A stretch of 11,246 bases of DNA, from positions 1 through 11,246 of the forward strand of contig JAJYWG010000324.1 of the NCBI GenBank assembly GCA_021791615.1. The letters are read 5' to 3'. A model generated the notes under the pieces. The model searched no databases. It had not been told where the DNA came from and saw only the letters and a program-made list of their open reading frames with translations. The first letter of the stretch is position 1. Each line of letters opens with the position of its first letter. Positions 1-6,910 of this stretch are shown here, in pieces. The position numbers were made by a program, and so were the translations under genes. The DNA is from Actinomycetes bacterium. GTDB taxonomy: Bacteria > Actinomycetota > Acidimicrobiia > Acidimicrobiales > RAAP-2.

Positions 1-1
1 T

Positions 2-586
2 GCACCCGTCAAGGTCTCCATCGCGACCTGGCCGTGGGGGACGTACCTCGGCGAGGAGGCGCTCGAGCGAGGCGTGACCGTCAAGATCAGCTCGTGGCGT
101 CGCCACGATCCGAACGCGATGCCGACCGCTGCGAAGGGTGTCGGCATGTACGTGAACTCGTCGCTCGCCAAGATCGAGGCGATCAAGGCCGGCTACGACG
201 AGGCGGTGCTGCTCGCCTCCGACGGCCGGGTGAGCGAGTGCACCGGCGAGAACATCTTCATCGTGCGCGACGGGGTGTTGCTGACGCCGCCCACCGGTGC
301 CGCCGGCGCGCTCGACGGGATCACCCAGGACACCGTCGAGGTGCTCGCGAAGGACATGGGGATCGAGGTGCGCCACGAAGCGCTCATCCGCACTGACCTG
401 TACCTGGCGGAGGAGGCGTTCCTCACCGGGACTGCTGCCGAGCTGACGCCGATCCGTTCGGTGGACGACCGCGTCGTCGGCTCCGGCATGCCGGGGCCCA
501 TCACGACCGAGCTGCAGCGGACCTACTTCGCGACCGTCCGGGGGAAGCTCGAACGCTACAAGGACTGGCTGTACCTCGTCGGGTAA
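2..586 (+). CDS. ilvE: Branched-chain amino-acid aminotransferase, C-terminal part (partial)
   Basis: PLP-dependent fold-class-IV transaminase. It catalyses the last step of Val/Leu/Ile synthesis, or the first of their breakdown, exchanging the amino group with glutamate/2-oxoglutarate in the cytosol. The reading frame is open from base 2, so the N-terminal part, including the PLP lysine, lies off the left edge. About 194 residues of a usual ~300 are present. Visible family features are the SECTGENIFIV stretch (class-IV signature), TPPTGAAGALDGITQDTV in the cofactor-phosphate region, and EAFLTGTAAELTPI near the C-terminus. The protein ends normally in YLVG then TAA. The next gene begins 12 nt downstream and may be co-transcribed. 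A D-amino-acid transaminase or aminodeoxychorismate lyase (same fold) is less likely given the GTAAELTPI block. Confidence 0.93.
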   Translation, partial: APVKVSIATWPWGTYLGEEALERGVTVKISSWRRHDPNAMPTAAKGVGMYVNSSLAKIEAIKAGYDEAVLLASDGRVSECTGENIFIVRDGVLLTPPTGAAGALDGITQDTVEVLAKDMGIEVRHEALIRTDLYLAEEAFLTGTAAELTPIRSVDDRVVGSGMPGPITTELQRTYFATVRGKLERYKDWLYLVG

Positions 587-598
587 CGTCGGAGGGCC

Positions 599-1114
599 AT
601 GACCCAGCCGAGCTTCGTGCCCATCATCGAGGCCGACCAGGTACGGCCCGCCCTCCGCTTGGAGGATCCCCGGCCCTGGGTTCCCAGCCGCCCGGCGGAG
701 CTCCGCTTCCCGGTCCGTCCCGGCGGGAGGAGCCACGGCTCCCCCGGCCCGGACCAGGGGTACGCGTTGCGGCTCGCCCGTCTGTTCGCGGACCGCTTGC
801 GGCTCCGCAGCGGAGAGTCCGAAGAAGACGTGCTCGTCGGCACGGCGCTCCTCGCGGCTCGCCGTGCATCCCTGTTCGGGAGAGCGCCGACGATCCACGA
901 CGTGGAGGCGGCGCTCTCGCTGTGGGGCTTCCTCGACGACGACCCGCCGCCCGGGCTCGTCGAGGTACGCCGCCGCACGTTCTCCTGCGCCGCGTGCGAT
1001 TACCACGCACAGCGTGCGCTCGTCGATCGTGTCCCGGAAGCCGTGATCCGCCTTGCCTCCTCGGAGATCACGGCCCGGCGCGACGAGTGGCCGTCATTGG
1101 TCGGCACCGACTGA
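599..1114 (+). CDS. Hypothetical protein with a CxxC-x2-H motif
   Basis: I do not recognise a characterised family. The 171-residue product is soluble, with no signal peptide or membrane helix. Residues 1-50 are proline-rich and probably extended. Residues 54-115 look helical (YALRLARLFADRLRLRSGE, then TIHDVEAALSLWGFL). Residues 130-136 (CAACDYH) could bind a metal or form a redox pair. The ATG at 599 follows a GGAGGG at 591-596; spacing is short (2 nt), but no better start exists. It lies 12 nt after the ilvE stop, so it is probably in the same transcript. Codon usage has strong G/C third positions, which supports a real gene over the several antisense frames that cover it. Confidence 0.72.
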   Translation: MTQPSFVPIIEADQVRPALRLEDPRPWVPSRPAELRFPVRPGGRSHGSPGPDQGYALRLARLFADRLRLRSGESEEDVLVGTALLAARRASLFGRAPTIHDVEAALSLWGFLDDDPPPGLVEVRRRTFSCAACDYHAQRALVDRVPEAVIRLASSEITARRDEWPSLVGTD

Positions 1115-1127
1115 TCCCCTCTTCGCC

Positions 1128-1217
1128 TTCCCGCGTCACCTCCCCACGTCGGCTCCCCGCGTCGGCTCCCCACGTCGGCTCCCCACGTCACCTCCCTCGT
1201 CGGCTCCCCACGTCGGC
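1128..1217. repeat. Seven-unit 13-bp tandem repeat (consensus TCCCCACGTCGGC)
   Basis: Units start at 1128, 1141, 1154, 1167, 1180, 1193 and 1205. Those at 1141, 1167 and 1205 match the consensus exactly, the one at 1193 is 12 bp, and others carry one to a few changes (A to G at the fifth to sixth base, GGC to ACC at the end). The array starts 13 nt after the stop of the upstream hypothetical gene and runs straight into the 40-bp direct repeats. The unit length is not a multiple of 3 with a conserved reading, so it is not a coding repeat. Possible roles are a binding array or replication-slippage product; no function can be read from it. Confidence 0.9.
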
Positions 1218-1252
1218 GCGGGGGGCTTCGATCATCCTGGTCGGCCCGGCGG
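1213..1252. repeat. 40-bp direct repeat, copy 1
   Basis: Identical over 40 bp to 1265-1304; the two copies are 52 bp apart start to start. It begins TCGGCGCGGGGGGCTTCG and ends GGTCGGCCCGGCGG. Its first five bases overlap the last unit of the 13-bp array. It lies in the non-coding stretch upstream of the secreted repeat protein. Confidence 0.93.
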
Positions 1253-1264
1253 CGTCCCTTGTGT

Positions 1265-1304
1265 TCGGCGCGGGGGGCTTCGATCATCCTGGTCGGCCCG
1301 GCGG
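1265..1304. repeat. 40-bp direct repeat, copy 2
   Basis: Perfect second copy of 1213-1252, separated from it by a 12-nt spacer. The rest of the 1115-1442 non-coding stretch (1305-1442) has a lower GC content than its surroundings and probably holds the promoter of the gene at 1443, but I see no convincing -35/-10 pair. Confidence 0.93.
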
Positions 1305-1442
1305 TGCCCCTGGCAGTTTGCACCGGGGTTGGAAATGCTCCCGGCCAGCGGATCGTTGGCATTCGCCCTGGTGACCCGCATTTTGGAAGAATCCCCCTCG
1401 TCGCTCGGCGGTCCGTGTCGCCACCGCGTTATCGTCTTCGAC

Positions 1443-2411
1443 TTGCACCGCGTGAGCGCGCTCGCAGCAACCCTCCTCGCCAGCATCGGGTTTGCTCTTG
1501 GCGTCGTCATGCCAGGAGCGTCCACCACGGCGGCGGCCACCACGGCGGCGGCCACCACGTCGGCGGCCACCGCGTCGGCAGCGGCGACTGCCCCTGAGGC
1601 GCAGCTGCGCCCTCGGGCGATCGCGCCGCTCAGGACCCCGGCCTTGGGGATCGCCGGCTGGCCTGACGGCCTGGGATATTGGATCGTGCTGGCCTCCGGC
1701 GGGGTCGTGGCGGCCGGGGGTGCGCAGTTCTACGGCTCGCTGGCCGGTCGGCGCCTGAACGCTCCGGTGGTGGGGATCGCCGCGGCGCCCACAGGCAAGG
1801 GGTACTGGTTGGTGGAAGCCAACGGCGGCGTCTACGGTTTCGGTGCCGCCCGGTTCTACGGATCGATGGCCGGCCACCACCTGCTCGACCGCGTGGTCGG
1901 CATGGCCCCGACCCCCGATGGGAAGGGCTATTGGCTGGTCTCGGCCGACGGTGGCGTGTTCGCCTTCGGCGACGCCAGGTTCTGGGGCTCGGTGCCCGAG
2001 GAGGGTGTCCGCATCAGCGACGCCATCGGGCTCGTTCCCACCAACACAGGGGCGGGCTACTACGTGGAGACCCCCTCCAGGCGTTACCCGTTCGGCGCCG
2101 TCTACGCGAACGTCCCGGTCGGTACGAAGGACCCGGCCTCCTCACCCATCGTCGACGCTGCCGCCATCTTCCGCGGCCTGTGCCAGACCTACGCGAACGG
2201 CACGGTCGTCGTGTACCGCACAGTCGCCGTGTACCACACAATCGGAGTCTGGAGCGAGCAACTGGCGATTCCTCGCCCGATCGCGATCGCCTCGACAGCC
2301 GTCAGCCGGAACCTCTTCGTGCTCGATGCGCTCGGCCAGGTGAAGGTGATCAACGGTCCCGGTCCGGTCCCGGTGACCAAACCGCGTCTGCTCGTCATGC
2401 CTGGCGGATGA
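1443..2411 (+). CDS. Secreted GYW/GGVFAFGDA-repeat (beta-propeller-like) protein
   Basis: An exported protein of about 322 residues. From the TTG at 1443 the N-terminus reads MHRVSALAATLLASIGFALG, a plausible signal peptide, followed by a Ser/Thr/Ala-rich low-complexity linker (residues 27-50). Three repeats of about 43 residues follow (roughly 65-108, 109-151 and 152-194), each with a GYW(I/L)V.A.GGV...G.A.F(Y/W)GS core. This repeat type is common in Acidimicrobiia surface proteins and is likely a beta-propeller blade or similar beta repeat. Residues 195-322 are diverged (GAGYYVET begins a decayed fourth unit), then an Ile/Val-rich beta tail. The start is uncertain: GTG 1452 and GTG 1371 are in frame and no clear ribosome-binding site precedes any. 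The open frame extends further upstream, but that part encodes the non-coding repeats. Ligand and role are unknown. Confidence 0.78.
   Translation: MHRVSALAATLLASIGFALGVVMPGASTTAAATTAAATTSAATASAAATAPEAQLRPRAIAPLRTPALGIAGWPDGLGYWIVLASGGVVAAGGAQFYGSLAGRRLNAPVVGIAAAPTGKGYWLVEANGGVYGFGAARFYGSMAGHHLLDRVVGMAPTPDGKGYWLVSADGGVFAFGDARFWGSVPEEGVRISDAIGLVPTNTGAGYYVETPSRRYPFGAVYANVPVGTKDPASSPIVDAAAIFRGLCQTYANGTVVVYRTVAVYHTIGVWSEQLAIPRPIAIASTAVSRNLFVLDALGQVKVINGPGPVPVTKPRLLVMPGG
1524..1583 (+). repeat. 15-bp tandem repeat encoding a Thr/Ala linker
   Basis: Four in-frame units start at 1524, 1539, 1554 and 1569. The first two are identical (ACCACGGCGGCGGCC); the later two carry one and several changes. 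They encode the TTAAA-type linker just after the signal peptide of the secreted repeat protein. Because the unit is a multiple of 3, copy-number change alters linker length without breaking the frame. Confidence 0.88.
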
Positions 2412-2422
2412 CACGGCCGGAT

Positions 2423-2556
2423 CTGCCCGGGGTTGGCCTCGGCTTGTGCCCGGCCGGGGGCTGCCCGGGGCTGGCCTCGGCTTGTGCCGGTGCCCGGGCT
2501 GCCCGGGGTTGGCCTCGGCCCTCCAGGGCTGTCTGGGGCTTGCCTCGGGCTTGTGA
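2423..2556. repeat. 38-bp-period tandem array, about four copies
   Basis: A 28-nt core (CTGCCCGGGGTTGGCCTCGG followed by CTTGTGCC) starts at 2423, 2461 and 2499 at an exact 38-bp period. A decayed fourth copy starts at 2529. The core of copy 3 is cut short. The 10-nt fillers between cores differ from each other. The array occupies nearly the whole 176-nt gap between the secreted protein and the acyl-CoA dehydrogenase. Its GC-rich units can form stem structures, so it could act in termination, but that is inference. Confidence 0.88.
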
Positions 2557-2587
2557 CGGTGCCGCCTCTCGACCGTAGGATCGGCTC

Positions 2588-3727
2588 ATGGCGTACGCGC
2601 TCACCGAGGTCCAGCGTGAGTTTCGCGAGACCCTGCGCCGGTTCTGCGAGGAGCGCATCGAGCCGAACGCAGCGGAGGCGGACCGCACGGCCTCGTACCC
2701 CTGGAAGTCGTTCGAGGCGTGCAGGGAGCTGGAGCTTCCCGCGCTCGGGATCCCCTCGCAGTACGGAGGGGCCGGTGCCGACACGGTGACCCAAGCCATC
2801 ATGGTCGAGGAGCTGGCACGGGTGTGCGCGTCCACGTCGGTGACGATCCTCATCTCGAAGCTGGGCATGCTCCCGGTGATGAACTGGGGCTCCGAGGAGC
2901 TCAAGCGAAAGTACCTGCCGAAGGTCGCGTCGGGAGAGTCTCAGGCGAGCTACTGCCTCTCGGAAGCCGATGCCGGCAGCGACGTGGCGGCCATGTCCGC
3001 ACGGGCTGTCAGGGACGGGGACAGCTACGTCATCTCGGGCAGCAAGCACTGGATCACGAACGCCGGCATCTCGGACACCTACACGGTCTTCGCGAAGACC
3101 GACCCCTCCGCAGGGCACCGTGGGATCTCCTGCTTCGTGGTGGAGGCGGGTTGGGGCGTGGAAGTCGTGAAGCACGAGGACAAGCTCGGGCTCAGGGGGA
3201 GCCCGACCGGCGAGATCCTCCTCGACGGGGTGCGGGTCCCCGCCGAGAACCTCGTCGGCGAGCCGGGACGCGGCTTTCACATCGCCATGCACACCATGGA
3301 CCGCAGCCGTCCGACCATCGGAGCCCAGGCGGTCGGGATCGCGCAGGGGGCGATCGACTATGCGGCGGGCTACATGAAGGAGCGGCGAGCGTTCGGTGTC
3401 CCGATCGCCGACCTGCAGGGGCTCCGGTTCATGATCGCGGACATGGCGATGCGAACCGAGGCCGCCCGAGCCCTCGTCTACCGGGCGTGCTCGCTCGTCG
3501 ACGACGACCCGGCCGGAGAGCTCGGCACGGTCGGGGCGATGGCGAAGTGCTTCGCCTCGGACACCGCGATGGCGGTCACGACGGATGCGGTGCAACTTCT
3601 CGGCGGCTACGGCTACACGAAGGACTTCCCGGTCGAGCGGTACATGCGCGACGCGAAGATCACCCAGATCTACGAGGGGACCAACCAGATCCAGCGCGTG
3701 GTGATCGCCAAGGGGATCCTGGGCTGA
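2588..3727 (+). CDS. Acyl-CoA dehydrogenase (FAD-dependent)
   Basis: A full-length flavoenzyme of 379 residues, the usual family length. It oxidises acyl-CoA to trans-2-enoyl-CoA and passes electrons to electron-transfer flavoprotein, in the cytosol. The order is an N-terminal helical domain (1-120), beta domain with family signature CLSEADAGSDVAA at 123-135 and WITN at 155-158, and C-terminal helical domain with RRAFG at 266-270 and the second signature QLLGGYGYTKDFPVERYMRD at 336-355. The catalytic base is Glu363 in YEGTNQIQR, the position used by short/medium/branched-chain enzymes, so a butyryl-CoA or short/branched-chain dehydrogenase is likely; chain length cannot be fixed by eye. The ATG at 2588 follows a TAGGA about 7 nt upstream. 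It is monocistronic here: an array precedes it and a convergent operon follows. Confidence 0.96.
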   Translation: MAYALTEVQREFRETLRRFCEERIEPNAAEADRTASYPWKSFEACRELELPALGIPSQYGGAGADTVTQAIMVEELARVCASTSVTILISKLGMLPVMNWGSEELKRKYLPKVASGESQASYCLSEADAGSDVAAMSARAVRDGDSYVISGSKHWITNAGISDTYTVFAKTDPSAGHRGISCFVVEAGWGVEVVKHEDKLGLRGSPTGEILLDGVRVPAENLVGEPGRGFHIAMHTMDRSRPTIGAQAVGIAQGAIDYAAGYMKERRAFGVPIADLQGLRFMIADMAMRTEAARALVYRACSLVDDDPAGELGTVGAMAKCFASDTAMAVTTDAVQLLGGYGYTKDFPVERYMRDAKITQIYEGTNQIQRVVIAKGILG

Positions 3728-3838
3728 CGGGAGCTGGTCTGTTCGCGTCCGGCGCACGCGGCGTGCTGGCTTCTCTAAAGCCGCGAAGCTCGTCTCGGCG
3801 CCGGCTGCTGCACGACCCCGATCGGGACGGGTGTGCGC
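3728..3838. terminator. Convergent intergenic region with small hairpins
   Basis: This 111-nt gap lies between two converging transcription units, so terminators for both are expected. It contains GCACG-CGG-CGTGC (3754-3766), GGCTT-CTCTA-AAGCC (3768-3782), and the palindrome CCCGATCGGG (3817-3826). None is followed by a T-run, so a classic intrinsic terminator is not shown; the call rests mainly on position. Confidence 0.35.
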
Positions 3839-4837
3839 TCAAGCGCTGGCGGATGCTGCTATCGACCCCCCCACGTGCTCCAGGTCTTGGGTCGCGGAGG
3901 TAGACCTCCTTTCTTCGCGCAGGCCAACCCACATGCACAGGGCGAGCAGCACCCACAACGGACCGCTGTTGGGGTCGGTCCCCTGGCCGGTCAGGATCCC
4001 GCCGAACGCCTCGCCAAAGATCCACATCGCGACCGCGAGGACCACGGAAGTCGCGAGGGCGAGACGCTGGAGGACCCCGAGCGCGACGCCGGCACCGACG
4101 GCGAGCATGACGAGCGCAAGCAGCGAGTCGAGCCATGGCCCGGCACCCTTGAGCGCGTCGGCGACGCGCACCAGCAGGCTGTGTAGCGCTGCAGGTTCCC
4201 CTGCGGCAGCCGAAGAGATCACCGAGGACACCGCATCTCGACTTTGGTTCGCCGGTTCGAGCAAGAGGAATGCGGAGAGCGCCCACATTGCTGCCCACGA
4301 GCCTCGAGCGAAGCGGGAGACGAGCATCGGAGCCGGGACGTCGGCTCCCGGCCAGACGAGGATGCCTGCCACGGCGTAGAGCGCCACCGCACCGGGGGCG
4401 CCCGAGAGTGGCGAGGTGCCCGTCAGCACGCCGCCGAGCCCTTCGCCCAGCCACCACACCAGCGCTGCCCACGCGAAAGAGCCTGCGAGGACGAGGCGCA
4501 GGAGACGCACTCGACGGGTCAGCGCGCCGACGATGATGCCGGTGCCGAGGAGCAGCTGGATCGTTGCGAACAGCGAGTTCCACGCTGCGATCTCCGGCAA
4601 GAGCGTGTGCGCGATGGCGAGAGCTGGATGGGAGACGAAGCCGCTGTTCCCCGCTGCGCCCGGTGCGAGGACACCGCTCACGAAGCCTTTGGTGAACATG
4701 TAGGGCTGGAGCTGCAGCACCCCATCGAGGAGCCAGATGCCGCCGAGCGCCACCTGAAGGGCCTGGAGGTGTCGAACGTCCAGGCGGCGCTTGCCGTCTC
4801 CCCCAGGCGTGTGCCCGTGCAGGTCCACGGTGCTCAC
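3839..4837 (-). CDS. Multi-pass membrane protein with duplicated GE.(F/L)GG(I/V)LTG motif
   Basis: A 332-residue integral membrane protein and the last gene of the minus-strand operon. Its GTG start overlaps the stop of the upstream gene (GTGA). Hydrophobic segments lie near residues 27-45, 85-105, 113-130, 148-164, 178-194, 235-256, 260-277 and 292-306. A motif occurs twice: GEGLGGVLTGTSPLSGAP at 131-148 and GEAFGGILTGQGTDPNSGPL at 275-294, each just after a Trp-rich helix (WWL, MWIF). This points to an internal duplication. The region around LQALQVALGGIWLLDGVLQL (24-43) recalls DoxX/MauE-like membrane proteins, but I would not name the family on that. Context suggests an accessory or anchoring subunit, or an assembly/copper-handling factor, of the neighbouring redox complex. 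Confidence 0.82.
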   Translation of the reverse strand: MSTVDLHGHTPGGDGKRRLDVRHLQALQVALGGIWLLDGVLQLQPYMFTKGFVSGVLAPGAAGNSGFVSHPALAIAHTLLPEIAAWNSLFATIQLLLGTGIIVGALTRRVRLLRLVLAGSFAWAALVWWLGEGLGGVLTGTSPLSGAPGAVALYAVAGILVWPGADVPAPMLVSRFARGSWAAMWALSAFLLLEPANQSRDAVSSVISSAAAGEPAALHSLLVRVADALKGAGPWLDSLLALVMLAVGAGVALGVLQRLALATSVVLAVAMWIFGEAFGGILTGQGTDPNSGPLWVLLALCMWVGLREERRSTSATQDLEHVGGSIAASASA

Positions 4838-5364
4838 TCTGCGTGTCCGTTCTCGGTCGGGTCATGGCCGGAGCTCTGAACGAGGTGAGCGCGCACATGT
4901 ACCACGACGGCAACCAGGGCCACCCAGCAGACCGCTACGATCAAGAGGAGGACGCCGGCTACCCACTGGCCGAGAGGTCCGTCGGTCCGGCGGGCCTCGC
5001 CAAGCTGCGTGGCGAGGCTCGCGCGCGGTTGGCTCGGTGAGCGCGCCGAGATCGTGGTCGTACCGCCGCCACCGATGCCGAGATCGGTGCTGGCAGGTCT
5101 GGAGCGGGCCGAAACGTGCGACGGGCGGGACGCGACTGCCGTGCCGGTCCGGTCACGGCCGATGAGGGTCGCCTGGGCCGGCCAGGTTACGACCGGTGCC
5201 GCGGGCGGCGCGAGCGGGGTCGCCGCAGTCGGCGTAGCTGCCGCAGCTGCCGCAGCTGCCGCAGCCACCGGGATCCCCAGCACTATGGCGACAGCCACGG
5301 CCGTGGCGGAAAGGCGCGTGCTCCGACGAGATCGCGTCGTGCGAGGGCGTCGGGTCTCACTCAT
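4834..5364 (-). CDS. Small Ala-rich exported or membrane-anchored protein
   Basis: A 176-residue protein without a recognised family. It has an Arg-rich start (residues 1-17), a hydrophobic signal or anchor segment (about 18-43) ending in a poly-Ala run, a Pro/Ser/Thr/Arg-rich central region of low predicted structure (45-132), and a clear C-terminal transmembrane helix (about 134-156). A short charged tail follows. No cysteine or heme motif is present; the single Cys lies inside the last helix. The ATG at 5364 overlaps the end of the NrfD-like gene by 8 nt and the stop overlaps the next start, so it is translationally embedded in the operon. A small structural or stabilising subunit is a fair guess, with no direct evidence. 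Confidence 0.7.
   Translation of the reverse strand: MSETRRPRTTRSRRSTRLSATAVAVAIVLGIPVAAAAAAAAAATPTAATPLAPPAAPVVTWPAQATLIGRDRTGTAVASRPSHVSARSRPASTDLGIGGGGTTTISARSPSQPRASLATQLGEARRTDGPLGQWVAGVLLLIVAVCWVALVAVVVHVRAHLVQSSGHDPTENGHAE
5236..5262 (-). repeat. 9-bp tandem repeat encoding poly-Ala
   Basis: Three exact copies of AGCTGCCGC (plus-strand reading) at 5236, 5245 and 5254. They encode part of the Ala run at the end of the signal/anchor segment of the 176-residue protein. In-frame units mean that slippage would change only the length of the Ala run. Confidence 0.85.
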
Positions 5365-6910
5365 CGCCGTCGACCCCTGGCGACATGGCGTGCGCTCCTG
5401 TGCTCACCGGAGCCCCATTTCCGGCGCGGAGAGGAGCCGCTGGGCCTGACGCTGCAACGGCAGAGGAGACCGCCCCGCGCTGGGCCGCGGCGGCGAGCTC
5501 TTCCATCTCTGCGATCGGCAGGATCGGCACGAGCCGAAAGACGATGAGCAAGAGCAGGGCGATCGCTGCAGCCATTGCCACCGTGATCGAGATCGACACC
5601 CACGTGAAGTGGTAGGTCCCCCAGCCGAGTCCGAGCGCACCTGTTGGGCCGAACGGTGAACGGACCAACGGTTCGGTCGCGGGAGGGATGACGATGACCA
5701 GGCGCTTGACCCACATCGCCGCGAGGACGAGCGCCGCTGCCGTCACGACGCCCGTGGCCGTTCGGGTGCGCCGAAACATGAAGACGAGGATCGGCACCAC
5801 GCCGCCCGCCACGAAGTAGAACCAGAACGGCATCCAGTAGCGCCCGAGGATCGTCTCGTACACCCATGCGGCGTTGCCGGTCGTGTTCGAGTAGCTGTCG
5901 ATCAGGTACTCCGTGAAGGTGAGGTAGAGGTAAGCCGCTCCCAGTGCCACCATGATGAAGCCGAGGCGCACGAGGTGGCGGCGTTCGATGAATGCTTCGA
6001 GATGGAAGAGTCGACGGGCCGCAGCCACGACTACGATCACCAGCGCGACGCCAGAGTAGAGCGCGGCTACGACGAAGTACACGGGGAAGATCGTCTCCAA
6101 GTAGCCGGGACGCGACGAGGAGGCAAAGGCGAAGCTCAGCACCGAGTGCACGGAGACGGCCATCGGGATGACCATGATCGCCACGAGCCCGATCGCACCG
6201 GCAAGAAGCCGTCGCTGGGAGAGGCTGCCGTCGTAGCTGCCTGCGAGGAGCCTGTAGGCGCGGTGAACCAACCTCCTTCGTCGTGAGCTCATGACCAGGG
6301 CGAGACGCTCCGCCCCGATGGCAAGGTCGGATATGAGCGGCAGGTAGAAGAAGGCACAGGTGGCGAGCAAGTAGGTCGACACAGCGAAAAAGTCCCACAG
6401 GATGGGTGACGAAAGGTTCCAGTACGGGGGCCAGATGAGCTCCCACAGCTTCCAGGAGCTCCCCAGGTGAGGGACGATGAAGAGCATCCCAATGGGGAGA
6501 GTGACGAGCGCGGTCGCCTCGGCGATCCGGGTGAGTGGTGCGCGCCAAGTGGTCTTGGTGATCCGAAGGATGGCGGAGACCACCGCCCCGCCGTAGCTCA
6601 CGCCGATGAACGTGACGAGGTTCGCCTCGTAGATCGCCCAAAAGGCTTGGTCGCTGTAGCCGGCCGATCCGAGGCCTGTGCGCAACTGTACGACCCATGC
6701 GGCGAACCCGACAGCGAGCACGGCGCTCAGCATGCCGACCACCGGCCAGAACCACCTCGGGCGGGACAGAACCGGCCTCATGGCCGCGGAGCGGATCATC
6801 TCGATTGCCGGCGAAGGCTCGTCGGTGCCGATCGACTCCTCGGCTGGCTCGAGAATTCCAGGATGCCAGGTTCTCTCAGCCGATCCGAGGGATTCGACGT
6901 GCGAGCTCAC
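5357..6910 (-). CDS. NrfD/ActC/PsrC-family membrane subunit
   Basis: A 517-residue integral membrane protein of the NrfD superfamily, whose members exchange electrons with (mena)quinone and, in some complexes, are proposed to move protons. Ten hydrophobic segments are visible near 53-75, 96-116, 128-149, 170-195, 235-262, 273-297, 315-335, 359-379, 386-408 and 432-460. Segment SPILWDFFAVSTYLL (168-182) and the HSVLSF...TIFPVYFV region (255-280) closely recall ActC/ActF of alternative complex III. Residues 470-517 form a low-complexity tail. The start is GTG at 6910: it overlaps the upstream stop (GTGA) and has a perfect AAGGAGG four bases before it. It pairs with the iron-sulfur protein immediately upstream, as in PsrBC, NrfCD and ActBC. 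The quinone pool is the expected partner; the direction of flow is not known. Confidence 0.92.
   Translation of the reverse strand: MSSHVESLGSAERTWHPGILEPAEESIGTDEPSPAIEMIRSAAMRPVLSRPRWFWPVVGMLSAVLAVGFAAWVVQLRTGLGSAGYSDQAFWAIYEANLVTFIGVSYGGAVVSAILRITKTTWRAPLTRIAEATALVTLPIGMLFIVPHLGSSWKLWELIWPPYWNLSSPILWDFFAVSTYLLATCAFFYLPLISDLAIGAERLALVMSSRRRRLVHRAYRLLAGSYDGSLSQRRLLAGAIGLVAIMVIPMAVSVHSVLSFAFASSSRPGYLETIFPVYFVVAALYSGVALVIVVVAAARRLFHLEAFIERRHLVRLGFIMVALGAAYLYLTFTEYLIDSYSNTTGNAAWVYETILGRYWMPFWFYFVAGGVVPILVFMFRRTRTATGVVTAAALVLAAMWVKRLVIVIPPATEPLVRSPFGPTGALGLGWGTYHFTWVSISITVAMAAAIALLLLIVFRLVPILPIAEMEELAAAAQRGAVSSAVAASGPAAPLRAGNGAPVSTGAHAMSPGVDGDE

Noticed and set aside
1128..1304. CRISPR array
   Set aside because: The 13-bp units have no spacers and the 40-bp repeat has only two copies with a 12-nt spacer; no cas gene is nearby.
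1213..1304. Target duplication or att sites of a mobile element
   Set aside because: Only 12 nt lie between the copies, so no element is enclosed.
1053..1442. Upstream extension of the secreted protein's open frame
   Set aside because: It translates the 13-bp and 40-bp non-coding repeats and overlaps the previous gene; the signal peptide only appears from about 1443.
2423..2556. CRISPR-like array
   Set aside because: Cores are spaced by only 10 GC-rich nt, far shorter than real spacers.
2189..3757. 522-codon open frame antisense to the acyl-CoA dehydrogenase
   Set aside because: GC-rich shadow frame, rich in Arg/His/Asp, lacking any motif, and opposite a gene with full family signatures.
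5361..6755. 464-codon frame on the same strand as the NrfD-like gene
   Set aside because: Frame-shifted shadow; Arg-rich with no membrane segments, whereas the accepted frame has ten helices and a perfect ribosome-binding site.
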